Positions 17,035-24,196 of a DNA stretch of 46,057 nucleotides are shown piece by piece (position 1 is the stretch's first letter; the number at the start of each line of letters is the position of its first letter). A model generated the notes under the pieces. That model was given only the letters and a program-made list of their open reading frames with translations, had not been told where the DNA came from and did not search any database. Made by a program: the position numbers and the translations under genes. Source of the stretch: a virus; the IMG/VR virus record IMGVR_UViG_3300005529_000056, positions 1 to 46,057 of that record; one strand, 5' to 3'.

Positions 17035-17274
17035 TCAAGGTCGCAGGGTGGGTTGACTAACTTCAAGTCGGCCCGTCTTTCGACGGAGGTGTTTGAATTC
17101 TTCTTCGACGAGTTCGATTGAGTGGAAAATTTCATTACAAGCCACACACTTCCGTCTACGACGGATTATGTTAAGGCCCTTGAACTCGGCTGGAATCCCT
17201 GCTGGGTGATCGTGTTGGTAGGTATTGAGGTTGATAATTCGCATGGATTGACAGACGGGATTTGGACACTTCAT
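17035..17274 (-). CDS. NrdR-like zinc-ribbon protein without ATP-cone
   Basis: The N-terminus MKCPNPVC and the later RRRRKCVACNEIFHSIEL closely follow the zinc-ribbon domain of the ribonucleotide-reductase repressor NrdR (CPxC, then RRRRxCxxCxxxFxTxE). At 79 aa there is no room for NrdR's ATP-cone, so only the DNA-binding half is present. It may bind the phage genome or the host's NrdR boxes. It lies just downstream of the structured gene-free stretch (17281..17640). Confidence 0.6.
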   Translation of the reverse strand: MKCPNPVCQSMRIINLNTYQHDHPAGIPAEFKGLNIIRRRRKCVACNEIFHSIELVEEEFKHLRRKTGRLEVSQPTLRP

Positions 17275-17280
17275 CTCCCT

Positions 17281-17640
17281 AACCTCACCTCAGCTCATTA
17301 TGCAAATTGCATATTTTCTTGCTTTGTGTCTTTGAAAGAGGGCACGGGAGAGGTGTTCGATCTAGGGGAGAGGTGGACCCTCGCAGGTTTCTTAGTGACC
17401 TGTCGCATTACCTCATACCCGTGCCCGAAATGTTGGGCTCCCGCCCAGGGCGCACGACGGGAATTAAGCCTTGGATTTTACGTCTAGCCAAAAGCAACCT
17501 CACAGAGGAAATCCGTCCTTACGGCACCCTCTCTTGCAGTGGTTTCAGCACTGCGGCGCGTTAGCATCAACCGCCCGACGATAGGGCAAAGGCAGGTGAG
17601 CTAAGTGCGAAGTAATTCTCGCGCGTTATTATCACGCCTC
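17281..17640 (-). ncRNA. Candidate structured noncoding RNA (gene-free 360 nt)
   Basis: No minus-strand frame of useful length exists here, although genes on both sides run on the minus strand. The stretch is richer in G and C than its neighbours and holds several hairpins: CGTGC/GCACG closing a TGGGC/GCCCA stem at 17420-17456; CCTC/GAGG at 17498-17508; CCGT/ACGG at 17513-17524; GCAGTG/CACTGC at 17536-17554; GCGA/TCGC at 17607-17622; and GCGT/ACGC at 17623-17637. It does not match RNase P RNA, tmRNA or rRNA as far as I can judge by eye. The dispersed palindrome lies at its downstream end. The strand is assigned from the flanking operon. Confidence 0.35.
17299..17313. repeat. Dispersed 15-bp palindrome, site 2
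   Basis: TATGCAAATTGCATA, a perfect palindrome in the gene-free stretch upstream of the NrdR-like gene. Read on the minus strand, its flank ATAATGAG matches the flank of sites 4 and 5, so this copy is inverted relative to them. Confidence 0.75.
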
Positions 17641-17642
17641 CT

Positions 17643-18185
17643 TTACAGCGGTGCCAATGCAACGACCTCGTTGTAATCACGGTCGTTGAACTTTCTCACT
17701 CCATACCGAACCTTGCACCTCTTCCCAACCCACAAACTAAAATTCGGGGCCTCGCCAGGATCGTATTCGATGTTGGCGATGCGCTGATTGGTGTCGGGAT
17801 CGACGAAGATCATCGATCCTCCCTGATTGACCCGCTTGAACGGTCGACTGACTAGCTTACCATTCGGGGTCGCGGTCCAAGGGAGTTTCAGCGCATCGAT
17901 GAATTCGAGGAGAGCACGAATAGGCATGTCCTTGCCCTCTTTCGTTTTCCCTCCGATCATCAAGATATGACCGATGTTTCGTTCGAGATTTCCGATCCGA
18001 CGACCTTTGTAAGGCCCCTCGTCAATCTCGAACTCGACCACGAACATGGGATTATTTCCCGTGCCGTCGTCGTTTGTCTTTGAGTTCGTCAACTTAATCC
18101 CACTGACGTGGGACATGAAGAACTCGTCGCTGGAAAAAGCGGTTGTCAGTTCGGTTGCAGAGGCATCACTCTTTATTCTAGACAC
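17643..18185 (-). CDS. Putative ssDNA-binding protein (DUF669-like)
   Basis: 180 aa with FEIDEGPYKGRRIGNL (about 52-67), a pattern seen in DUF669-type phage proteins encoded with recombination genes, and a C-terminal strand-rich part ending KRCKVRYGVRKFNDRDYNEV. Start GTG 18185 has GGGGAG seven bases upstream. It is the first gene after the promoter/operator cassette at 18280..18362 and sits beside a Sak4-like ATPase. A single-strand-binding or recombination-accessory role fits, but the family assignment is only moderate. Confidence 0.55.
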   Translation of the reverse strand: MSRIKSDASATELTTAFSSDEFFMSHVSGIKLTNSKTNDDGTGNNPMFVVEFEIDEGPYKGRRIGNLERNIGHILMIGGKTKEGKDMPIRALLEFIDALKLPWTATPNGKLVSRPFKRVNQGGSMIFVDPDTNQRIANIEYDPGEAPNFSLWVGKRCKVRYGVRKFNDRDYNEVVALAPL

Positions 18186-18279
18186 TTATTTTCTCCCCGC
18201 TCACGCGGTCTCATTGACGGCTTACGTACCGTCGGCGCTCTTGCTTGCAGCCCACTTTTTGTTCTTGTCCTTCTCCTTT

Positions 18280-18362
18280 CTTATCTATGAGATTAGCAAA
18301 ATTTGCTTGCCCTAGGCAAATTAGAAATTCTAATACTTCTTCAAGCGAGACTCAAAAAATCC
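18280..18362 (-). repeat. 83-bp duplicated promoter/operator cassette, copy 1
   Basis: Identical by eye to 21444..21526. It contains three neighbouring palindromes (AGCAAAATTTGCT 18295-18307; TTGCC/GGCAA 18307-18319; ATTAGAAATTCTAAT 18320-18334) and a minus-strand promoter. It lies about 95 bases upstream of the start of the 17643..18185 gene. The far end would encode GFFESRLKKY plus stop, the exact C-terminus of the gene at 21494, showing that the copy was taken from that locus. Confidence 0.85.
18327..18355 (-). promoter_or_regulatory. Sigma-70-type promoter within cassette copy 1
   Basis: Read on the minus strand: TTGAGT (18355-18350), 17-base spacer, TAGAAT (18332-18327). The -10 box matches five of six consensus positions and lies inside the palindrome ATTAGAAATTCTAAT, so a bound repressor would block it. 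It should drive the putative ssDNA-binding gene. Confidence 0.6.
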
Positions 18363-18387
18363 TGGAATAGAAAAATTTGCTTCTAAT
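18363..18387 (-). repeat. 25-bp repeat shared with 30781..30805
   Basis: Begins TGGAATAGAAAAATTTGC and ends TTCTAAT; identical to a stretch upstream of the RHH gene. Read on the minus strand it carries inverted TTAGAA/TTCTA half-sites like those of the neighbouring operator, so it may bind the same regulator. Confidence 0.6.
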
Positions 18388-18402
18388 CATGAAGTGAATA
18401 AT

Positions 18403-19278
18403 TCATTCCACAACCAGGTCGAAATCTTGGTCGATGTAAAGAGGTAGACCCTCTTTTAGCCGAGTCCCAGCACTTTGGATATACGCTCCATCGGGAGAGG
18501 TACACCATTGGTATTTGCGTTCGTTGGTCGAGATGGACTCAACATTTGTATAAAGAATGGCCCCAAATTCCGCCCCGATCGTAAATGCCAGTTGTCCCGT
18601 AATGACGGGAAGGGCTGCGATCACACCAGTGATCTGTGGGTCGATGGCCCGTCCACCCTTTGGTTGGGCTGGCATTCTTACTGTTCCCATTGAAAGTTGT
18701 TGATGAAAGAGCCAGACGGTGAAACAGGGGAGAGATACCATCGATCGTACGCACTCAATCAACTTCTCCATTTGAGCCCCGAATTCGGCCCTACCGTCAA
18801 CTCCTACTCCACCAAGGACTTTATTTCTCGTCCCCAAAGTAAATTCGAGGACAATATCTTTGAACGTGGTAGCGCTGTCGACAACGAGGGCATAGGGGGC
18901 TTCGTCGAGATAGTTGGGAGACCATGTCGTGCCGTCAGGTTCGAGCATGTCGTAGAAGTGGTTGACGTGATTCATGAATTCGAGAAAGCGATCTGTACCT
19001 GTTGGTTTGGAAGCTTGATTCGAGAGTCTGTTACCGGAGGCACGGTCAAAACGAACAATTCTGACTTCTTCGGCCCAGCCTTCTTGTTCGGCGATACGGA
19101 TTAGAGGTTGACAACCGCGATCGAAGTCGTAGACATAGAGTTTGGTCCCTTGAACCCAAGGTCGATTACGGAGTTTATGAAGGGTTGCAAGAGAGCGAGT
19201 CTTGCCGGTCTTTGGGGGACCGACTATGGCAAAGGAGGTGTATTTGAGTTTGTCTAATTCGGTAGTAGAGAATTGCAT
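18403..19278 (-). CDS. Sak4-like RecA-fold ATPase
   Basis: Walker A GPPKTGKT (about residues 20-27), a DFDRGCQPL strand and Walker B ALVVDSATTF (about 130) match phage AAA/RecA-like proteins of the Sak4 type, single-strand annealing or recombination ATPases. I prefer ATG 19278, which has GGGTGA six bases upstream, over the adjacent GTG. The cluster of PD-(D/E)XK nuclease, small protein, this ATPase and a likely ssDNA-binding protein forms a compact recombination unit next to the replication genes. Confidence 0.75.
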   Translation of the reverse strand: MQFSTTELDKLKYTSFAIVGPPKTGKTRSLATLHKLRNRPWVQGTKLYVYDFDRGCQPLIRIAEQEGWAEEVRIVRFDRASGNRLSNQASKPTGTDRFLEFMNHVNHFYDMLEPDGTTWSPNYLDEAPYALVVDSATTFKDIVLEFTLGTRNKVLGGVGVDGRAEFGAQMEKLIECVRSMVSLPCFTVWLFHQQLSMGTVRMPAQPKGGRAIDPQITGVIAALPVITGQLAFTIGAEFGAILYTNVESISTNERKYQWCTSPDGAYIQSAGTRLKEGLPLYIDQDFDLVVE

Positions 19279-19284
19279 CACTTT

Positions 19285-19476
19285 TCACCCAAGCTCATCG
19301 ACCTCGACAATTGGTTGAGGAGATACAGTTGTAGGTTCAATTGTGACCTCGATTGCTTGAGGCATTGGGGTCCAAGTGCCCTTTGCTATATATATTGACT
19401 TGCAATAAGGGCTTGTATCGGTGGTGTAGACCACTGTGCCTGGAGTTAGTTTCTTCTGAGTCATGACGATCTTCAC
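19285..19476 (-). CDS. 63-aa protein ending in the shared C-terminal peptide (VDELG)
   Basis: GTG start overlaps the stop of the nuclease gene (GTGA). The first half looks strand-rich (GTVVYTTDTSPYCKSIYIAKG), the second half is Pro/Thr/Val-rich and flexible, and it ends EVDELG. No family recognised. It is placed between two recombination genes, so a small adaptor carrying the shared tail is a possible reading. Confidence 0.6.
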   Translation of the reverse strand: MKIVMTQKKLTPGTVVYTTDTSPYCKSIYIAKGTWTPMPQAIEVTIEPTTVSPQPIVEVDELG

Positions 19477-20489
19477 AGTTTTATACTCTCCTTTATCCGG
19501 TCCTCCTCTTGGACCGTTTGTTTCTGTACTTCATCGGGGATTTCATCGACGTTTGCGAGAGGATTCCATGTATTTGGTTGAAAGGCTCTCAGGGTAGTGG
19601 AGTTGATGCCGAAGTCACAAAGGGCATAGTAGGCACAAAGCCCGTAAGTGGTACACTCTTTCGTGTTCTGGTAGAATTGATTGAGGTCGACCTTGATGGG
19701 GTTGTAGTCTTCGTCACGTTCTATAACCCCCAAACGTACAAGTTGACGCCAATATTCTACGATGTTGATGGTTTGGAGTCTCCAATCTTCAGTCTGTTTT
19801 TGAGACTTGAAATAAAAATCTCTAAGAGCCTCTCTCGTTTTGGCTGCGACACTGACGACGTCAGGTATAACACCTGCAGCGATGACCCCTGGAAATTGAC
19901 GCGCACACCAAAGATAGCCAGTGGGTTGACGAGAGAGCTTGAGTTTCTTAAGTTCTCGACTTGCCCCACCACTTGTTGTCTTTGTCTCTCGAATCCAAAA
20001 GTCTCCATAACGAAGACGCTTGTGAATTCCGTCGATTCGAAAGGTGTACCAGAAGGGTTTGAAATGGAAAGGGTCAGTGGGTTGGGGTTTGATTTCAATG
20101 GCTCCGGCCAGTTCGATCTCGACAGGTTGGAGAAGTTCGTCTTCGGCGAAATGGGTGTCGAAGTAATGGTCGAGCATCAAAACCCCAGCATCCCGAGAGT
20201 GTTTGTTGTCGAGTTCTTCAGCTCTGGGACCTTTGAATAGTTTCTCGTGTAGGGAAAGAAATGCTCGAAAGGCTTTGAGTCGGCGTTTTTCTTCTGGACA
20301 CTTATTCCACCAGAGATAATAACTAGCAATCCCTGCATGAATACAGGAGCCAAAGTCAGCACCTGGCCCGACTCCCATCGAGAGATTGTAGACGCGGGAG
20401 TAGAAGGCTTTTCTTGGACAAGAAAGGACGAGATCGAGGAATGCATTGTCATACCATTCTTTGTCGCGAATGAAGTCAGACAATGACAT
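19473..20489 (-). CDS. PD-(D/E)XK nuclease with Cas4/AddB-like iron-sulphur cysteines
   Basis: The N-terminal LSCPRKAFYSRVYNL holds the first cysteine, GSCIHAGIASYY the conserved His, DGIHKRLRYGDFWIRETKTT the D and ExK catalytic residues, and SRQPTGYLWC the Q-x3-Y motif. Three cysteines at CTTYGLCAYYALC near the C-terminus complete the four-cysteine cluster typical of Cas4 and AddB nucleases. It is likely a 5'-3' exonuclease for recombination or host DNA degradation. ATG 20489 is chosen because GGGGAGG precedes it; an upstream in-frame GTG at 20507 would overlap that site. Confidence 0.8.
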   Translation of the reverse strand: MSLSDFIRDKEWYDNAFLDLVLSCPRKAFYSRVYNLSMGVGPGADFGSCIHAGIASYYLWWNKCPEEKRRLKAFRAFLSLHEKLFKGPRAEELDNKHSRDAGVLMLDHYFDTHFAEDELLQPVEIELAGAIEIKPQPTDPFHFKPFWYTFRIDGIHKRLRYGDFWIRETKTTSGGASRELKKLKLSRQPTGYLWCARQFPGVIAAGVIPDVVSVAAKTREALRDFYFKSQKQTEDWRLQTINIVEYWRQLVRLGVIERDEDYNPIKVDLNQFYQNTKECTTYGLCAYYALCDFGINSTTLRAFQPNTWNPLANVDEIPDEVQKQTVQEEDRIKESIKL

Positions 20490-20811
20490 CTTTGAAAGCC
20501 TCCCCACTCTTTTGGACGAGGTATAGTTGGTCGTAGGGAATGAGTAAGAATTCTTCTCCGTCGAGATAGAGTTTGTGGTCGACGGCTACGAATTTTTCAA
20601 AGACAACATCATCACCCACTTCTATGTCGAGAGGGGAAAAGAGACGAGTCTTGCGGTTTCTGTAACCTGGTCCAACAGCGAGAACTCGACCAATCTGGGG
20701 GAGTTCACGGGCACGGGCTGGGAGGATAAGTCCCGACTCCCGTGCCTCGACTTCAGGCCAGCGTTTGACCAATACTCTAGGACCGAGAGGTCTAAATTTA
20801 ATGATACTCAT
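20476..20811 (-). CDS. groES: GroES-type co-chaperonin (Cpn10)
   Basis: The 111-aa sequence follows the Cpn10 pattern: IKFRPLGPRVLVKRW at the start, a mobile-loop region EVEARESGLILPARAREL, then IGRVLAVGPG, DIEVGDDVVFEKF and LIPYDQLYLV at the end. ATG 20811 sits inside the 3' end of the upstream gene. Phage GroES proteins such as T4 gp31 replace host GroES so that host GroEL can fold the capsid protein. No GroEL is present here, so host GroEL is the expected partner. It is in the early block rather than beside the capsid gene. Confidence 0.85.
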   Translation of the reverse strand: MSIIKFRPLGPRVLVKRWPEVEARESGLILPARARELPQIGRVLAVGPGYRNRKTRLFSPLDIEVGDDVVFEKFVAVDHKLYLDGEEFLLIPYDQLYLVQKSGEAFKDVIV

Positions 20812-21028
20812 GGTAGTCGTCGAGTTCTTTTTGCTTTGCAATCCACTCGGTTATAACAAGTGTCCCCGTATCGCCACCTTCATAGACCTCACTGTCCTCG
20901 TGAATTTGCGATTTGGGAATCCACACCTTACGATCCTCAATCTGACAAAGAATGGCCTTTTCGGTCTCCCCGACGACAGAGACATCATCTATATATACGT
21001 AGTTGCTTTTTCTCATTTTGCTTTTCAT
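20798..21028 (-). CDS. Small phage protein (76 aa), strand-rich
   Basis: The segment KAILCQIEDRKVWIPKSQIH followed by GDTGTLVITEWIAKQKEL resembles a small hypothetical protein common in phage replication regions; I do not know its function. Two starts are possible (ATG 21028 or 21016). Its stop overlaps the GroES start. The upstream gene overlaps its 5' end by 44 bases. Confidence 0.55.
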   Translation of the reverse strand: MKSKMRKSNYVYIDDVSVVGETEKAILCQIEDRKVWIPKSQIHEDSEVYEGGDTGTLVITEWIAKQKELDDYHEYH

Positions 21029-21206
21029 ACCCCCAAATGAGCCCAGAGACCCAATCTACTACATGATTAGTACAAGCATACTCCGCGATCTCTCCTGGGA
21101 CATCAATGAACCATGCTGGAGTGGTAGAACAGAAAGCGTTGAGACAGCGTTTTACAGGAGTTGGCCACTTGGGCGGGTCGTAGGGACGAATAATCAAAAT
21201 GTCCAT
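20985..21206 (-). CDS. Hypothetical protein (73 aa)
   Basis: ATG 21206, with GGAG about eleven bases upstream. The product begins MDILIIRPYDPPKWPTPVKR and is rich in Trp, Cys and Pro. No family recognised. It follows the DEIG-tailed 68-aa gene and overlaps the next gene. Confidence 0.45.
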   Translation of the reverse strand: MDILIIRPYDPPKWPTPVKRCLNAFCSTTPAWFIDVPGEIAEYACTNHVVDWVSGLIWGYEKQNEKKQLRIYR

Positions 21207-21223
21207 CTTTGGATTTTCTCCAG

Positions 21224-21430
21224 TTAACCGATCTCGTCGATGTTAACCGGTCCCGATGATGTACTCGAAGACCTCTTTCGTGGGGCTGTAGTCGTGGTAC
21301 CACGGGCTCCGCGAAGTTTTTCAATCTCGGCAAGGAGTTCGTCGTCGGTGAGTTCGGAAACGGGACGTGAAATGAGTTTGGGTTCGACCGTGATGTCAGT
21401 GCCGGTCGAAGTGCTTGATAGTCGAGACAT
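21224..21430 (-). CDS. 68-aa largely disordered protein ending in NIDEIG
   Basis: First gene after cassette copy 2, with AAGGAG and AAGGAA upstream of ATG 21430. It has a short helix SELTDDELLAEIEKLRG (about 27-43) flanked by Ser/Thr-rich and basic segments (PRKRSSSTSSG), and ends VNIDEIG. A disordered linker with an acidic tip resembles an interaction hub or adaptor. Function unknown. Confidence 0.6.
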   Translation of the reverse strand: MSRLSSTSTGTDITVEPKLISRPVSELTDDELLAEIEKLRGARGTTTTAPRKRSSSTSSGPVNIDEIG

Positions 21431-21443
21431 TGTTCCTTGGCTC

Positions 21444-21526
21444 CTTATCTATGAGATTAGCAAAATTTGCTTGCCCTAGGCAAATTAGAAATTCTAATAC
21501 TTCTTCAAGCGAGACTCAAAAAATCC
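21444..21526 (-). repeat. 83-bp duplicated promoter/operator cassette, copy 2
   Basis: Same sequence as 18280..18362, 3,164 bases away. Palindromes lie at 21459-21471, 21471-21483 and 21484-21498. The far half overlaps the 3' end of the zinc-ribbon gene 21494..21706, coding its last ten residues, so this is probably the original locus. Confidence 0.85.
21491..21519 (-). promoter_or_regulatory. Sigma-70-type promoter within cassette copy 2
   Basis: Minus strand TTGAGT (21519-21514), 17-base spacer, TAGAAT (21496-21491), with the -10 box inside an operator-like palindrome. It lies inside the end of the upstream coding region and should start a transcript for the DEIG-tailed 68-aa gene and the genes after it. 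Confidence 0.6.
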
Positions 21527-21706
21527 AACATCTACCGATTCGATATGCAATTTGCATAAGATGAGGTCTTCTTGACTAAGAAGAAAGTCCTCAGGGCGGA
21601 GGCCGGCTCCGCTAGATGTCTCGATTGGTCTTAGACAGCAAGGACTTAAATAGTCGTTGGTTAGTGAGTCTAGAAGTCTATGACAGCGAGAACAGAACAT
21701 GATCAT
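21494..21706 (-). CDS. Zinc-ribbon protein (70 aa)
   Basis: Begins MIMFCSRCHRLLDSLTNDYL followed by SPCC, a CxxC...CC metal-binding pattern. The coding region holds dispersed palindrome site 3 and its 3' end lies in the duplicated cassette. Start overlaps the stop of the gene upstream (ATGA). No specific function recognised; it belongs to the unusually large set of small zinc proteins in this block. Confidence 0.6.
   Translation of the reverse strand: MIMFCSRCHRLLDSLTNDYLSPCCLRPIETSSGAGLRPEDFLLSQEDLILCKLHIESVDVGFFESRLKKY
21544..21558. repeat. Dispersed 15-bp palindrome, site 3
   Basis: TATGCAATTTGCATA, a perfect palindrome, here inside the coding region of the zinc-ribbon gene and only about 25 bases upstream of the cassette promoter's -35 box. 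That position could let a bound protein influence the promoter. Confidence 0.7.
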
Positions 21707-22053
21707 TTTACATTCCCTCCATAACCCAGGACATTAATAGACCGTAAATAATTATCGACCTCCTTGCCCACTTCGAGAAGATGCCTTTCGGCATCATTCA
21801 ATGAGTAATACAAGGATCTTTTATGAAGAGCCACAGCACATTTCTTCAGAAGGTCCATAGACCGTTCGAGACGATCAGACCAGTCTTTTTTCAGAAAATT
21901 CATTTTCACTTCGAGAATGTCTCTTTCATGTCGTAAGATGTTGTTCTGATATGTAAGAAGTCCGACCTCAAAGACCGCCTGCCACGCGGCGGCATCGGCA
22001 ATGCCGATTACAAGCTTGTCTAGCCAATACATGGTAATTTCGGGGTCTTTCAT
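21703..22053 (-). CDS. Helical hypothetical protein (116 aa)
   Basis: Mostly amphipathic helix with a central coiled-coil-like part (NNILRHERDILEVKMNFLKK). GGAGA lies upstream of ATG 22053. Its stop overlaps the zinc-ribbon start. No family recognised. Confidence 0.55.
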   Translation of the reverse strand: MKDPEITMYWLDKLVIGIADAAAWQAVFEVGLLTYQNNILRHERDILEVKMNFLKKDWSDRLERSMDLLKKCAVALHKRSLYYSLNDAERHLLEVGKEVDNYLRSINVLGYGGNVK

Positions 22054-22056
22054 TAC

Positions 22057-22737
22057 TTAGTCTCTCCTTAAAGTAGGTTTGGTCGTGAGTTGATTACCCA
22101 ACAAATCACGAATCGCGCTTTGGATAAAAGCTTTGAGTTCGTCGGTCTGTGGTTGGAGGAGTTCGGTGAAAGACGCAGCATTGTTGGGTGGGATATTAAC
22201 GGGGATATTTCCCGTGGGTTTTATTCGACAATAAATTGCGGTCTCCTGGATATAGAAATCGGAGTCAGTTAGAGGGTCGATAGGGTTGACTCGAATGAAA
22301 AGGGCTCCGGTGTTCGACGAAAGCCATTGTCCTGCTTGTTCAGTCTCAGTCGTGGCGGGGATGTAAGAGTAATAGCCATTTCCGATCTCAGCCAACACGC
22401 CGGCTCCGGCAACGAAAGGTCCACCGTCTTTTGAGACATTAACCTGAAGGTTTCCCAATTGACCACTAATCGGAGTGTCTATCATATACCCATCAACCCC
22501 GAAATGGCCAAAAGCGTTTCCAATTGTCCCAATTGCAGTCCCAGACTCGGAATCGGAGAAGGTAAAGTCTTGAGTTCCGCTCTCGCAACTAATACTCCCC
22601 GAACCCGAGCCACTGGAGTTTAGTTCGACGTCGAGATTGACATTTGCCTTTATTCGATTATGAGTAATGGGGAAAACCAGGACGGGTTGAGAACCAGGAA
22701 CTATCCATTCTCCCCAAAAGAGATTGTTTATTGGCAT
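22057..22737 (-). CDS. Virion-type beta-rich protein located in the early block
   Basis: The N-terminal 90 residues are strand-rich with Ser/Gly repeats. Residues 95-160 contain VNVSKDGGPFVAGAGVLAEI and YYSYIPATTETEQAG, a pattern familiar from small phage tail or fibre-associated domains. The end is a short helix (LLQPQTDELKAFIQSAIRDL). Such proteins normally lie in the late block; here it is on the opposite strand between MazG and a helical protein. It could be a structural protein made early, or a surface-binding protein. The role is inferred only. Confidence 0.5.
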   Translation of the reverse strand: MPINNLFWGEWIVPGSQPVLVFPITHNRIKANVNLDVELNSSGSGSGSISCESGTQDFTFSDSESGTAIGTIGNAFGHFGVDGYMIDTPISGQLGNLQVNVSKDGGPFVAGAGVLAEIGNGYYSYIPATTETEQAGQWLSSNTGALFIRVNPIDPLTDSDFYIQETAIYCRIKPTGNIPVNIPPNNAASFTELLQPQTDELKAFIQSAIRDLLGNQLTTKPTLRRD

Positions 22738-22746
22738 GACACCCCC

Positions 22747-23070
22747 CTACACCTTTCCCACCCCAGAAGGATCTTTTCTCCAGTCTCGCAATCGAACCTT
22801 CTCCCATACCTCATTGACCACGGTCGTGAGATCGTATCCTCGACAAGTGCAATAGTCCATGAGGAATATGACTATATCCCCAATTGCATCACGTTCCTTT
22901 TCGATGTGGTCTTCTTCTGTACGAATATTCTGTTTTCTCTTGAGAACGGCATGACAAAGTTCACCGACTTCCTCGATGACTCCGAGAAGTGGGTGATCGG
23001 TGTTGTGATGAGGAAAGTTAGCCTGTACCCATGAAGCATTTTCAGCCTGAATTTCTTGTATTGACTTCAT
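22747..23070 (-). CDS. mazG: MazG-like nucleotide pyrophosphohydrolase
   Basis: 107 aa with LGVIEEVGELCHAVLK and later EKERDAIGDIVIFLMDYC, giving the ExxE...ExxD magnesium-binding pattern of all-alpha NTP pyrophosphohydrolases. Phage MazG proteins hydrolyse (d)NTPs or lower ppGpp to adjust host metabolism. The size matches single-domain MazG. Its start overlaps the stop of the upstream gene. Confidence 0.8.
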   Translation of the reverse strand: MKSIQEIQAENASWVQANFPHHNTDHPLLGVIEEVGELCHAVLKRKQNIRTEEDHIEKERDAIGDIVIFLMDYCTCRGYDLTTVVNEVWEKVRLRDWRKDPSGVGKV

Positions 23071-23699
23071 TTTTCTGACTCTCCTTTGGTCTTAAAAAGT
23101 TGCTTACCGTAGTTGTCAACCTCTTCCGCTGTGAAAGACTGAATCTCGTTCAGTAGAGAAGAGAGGTCTTCTTCCTTTATGTCGCGAGGAACCCCTGCTG
23201 GAGTCGCGTAGTGAATGAAGAAATAAGGACGGGTAGGGGATTCAAATTTGATCGGGGCGAATTGTATCTTGCCGTCTTGGTCGACGACTGAAGCCCCGAA
23301 TCCGTTTTCGAAACGGTAGATACGATGTTTGCCATTACGTGATTGCCACCACGTCTCATTTTCCACTCCCTTTTTCACCCCTTTGTCCAGTTTGTCCAGG
23401 TCTCCATATTCAGCATCAAAATCACCTCGGAGCATTTCACTCGACGGTCCCTCGCCGGCGCGGTCGGGTAGGTTGACACCACGAGAGCGAACGAAGGCAC
23501 GGGCTTGCTCGCGGGAGTGATAGTTGTCGGAGTGGTCTATGAAACCATGACCAATATTAGGAATTTTCTTATCCACCTCAGAGAGGTTATTGATGAGGTC
23601 TGCGTGGGTTTGCCCTATCCGGCCCCGCACTATTCGACCATCTCTTAGGTCGATTGCAGGACCAAGAAGATGTTGTTGAAGAGCTTCACTCATTTTCAT
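23067..23699 (-). CDS. Hypothetical protein (210 aa)
   Basis: ATG 23699 is chosen because GAAGGGAG lies just upstream and it avoids the 55-base overlap that the longest frame would have. The sequence GHGFIDHSDNYHSREQARAFV (about residues 70-90) and a Lys/Asp-rich middle are distinctive, but I know no family. The C-terminal 60 residues are helical and acidic. Confidence 0.5.
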   Translation of the reverse strand: MKMSEALQQHLLGPAIDLRDGRIVRGRIGQTHADLINNLSEVDKKIPNIGHGFIDHSDNYHSREQARAFVRSRGVNLPDRAGEGPSSEMLRGDFDAEYGDLDKLDKGVKKGVENETWWQSRNGKHRIYRFENGFGASVVDQDGKIQFAPIKFESPTRPYFFIHYATPAGVPRDIKEEDLSSLLNEIQSFTAEEVDNYGKQLFKTKGESEK

Positions 23700-23725
23700 A
23701 AACTCAAATTCTCCCTTCTTATAAA

Positions 23726-24190
23726 TTACTTCTTCGTACTTCGTGCTTGACAGACTTGAGAAAAGATCAAGTCGACCCATTTTCCGTAGAAGTTCCAGTC
23801 AATCTTCATTTTCAGGGCAAGGGTCTTCTCGACAGCCTCTGCGAGCTGGTGGGCGACGTAGTATGGAGCGGCAAGGTGATCTCCAGGTTCGCCATTGTCA
23901 CCAAATTGACGATTTTTTTCAAACTCCATGTCGAATTCGTCGACATCTTGTTGACTAATACCCATATGAAGACATATCTCAGCCTCGATTTGTTCGTGAG
24001 TTAGAAGGAGAAAGAGAAGATCAGGACGTTCATGTACGAAGGGGAGATCAGGGTAATAAAGGTGAAGGGTTTTTTCTTCTTTCTCGTCTGTGGTGACGAC
24101 CCAATCAGCGACCGTATTGTACCTCATTTCTGAGGGTGGGAGAGAGTTTATGTCGATCGCGGAAAAGAGAAATGAGTTTGGTTTTGACAT
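23726..24190 (-). CDS. Hypothetical protein (154 aa)
   Basis: A globular-looking acidic protein with VADWVVTTDEKEEKTLHLYY near the N-terminus and a helical C-terminus (APYYVAHQLAEAVEKTLAL). No known motif. Located mid-operon; spacing to the next gene is normal for the block. Confidence 0.5.
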   Translation of the reverse strand: MSKPNSFLFSAIDINSLPPSEMRYNTVADWVVTTDEKEEKTLHLYYPDLPFVHERPDLLFLLLTHEQIEAEICLHMGISQQDVDEFDMEFEKNRQFGDNGEPGDHLAAPYYVAHQLAEAVEKTLALKMKIDWNFYGKWVDLIFSQVCQARSTKK

Positions 24191-24196
24191 CTGTTT

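Noticed and set aside
17307-17564. An 85-codon + strand frame in the gene-free stretch
   Set aside because: It runs against the operon, starts inside the dispersed palindrome, has no ribosome site and reads as arginine/serine-rich text typical of noncoding GC-rich DNA.
17281-17640. RNase P RNA or rRNA fragment in the structured stretch
   Set aside because: GAGGAAATCCGTCC on the + strand resembles part of the RNase P core, but the other conserved parts are absent and the strand is opposite to the operon.
19509-20240. A 243-codon + strand frame opposite the PD-(D/E)XK nuclease
   Set aside because: It is antisense to a gene with clear catalytic motifs, and its own sequence has no domain; a mirror frame.
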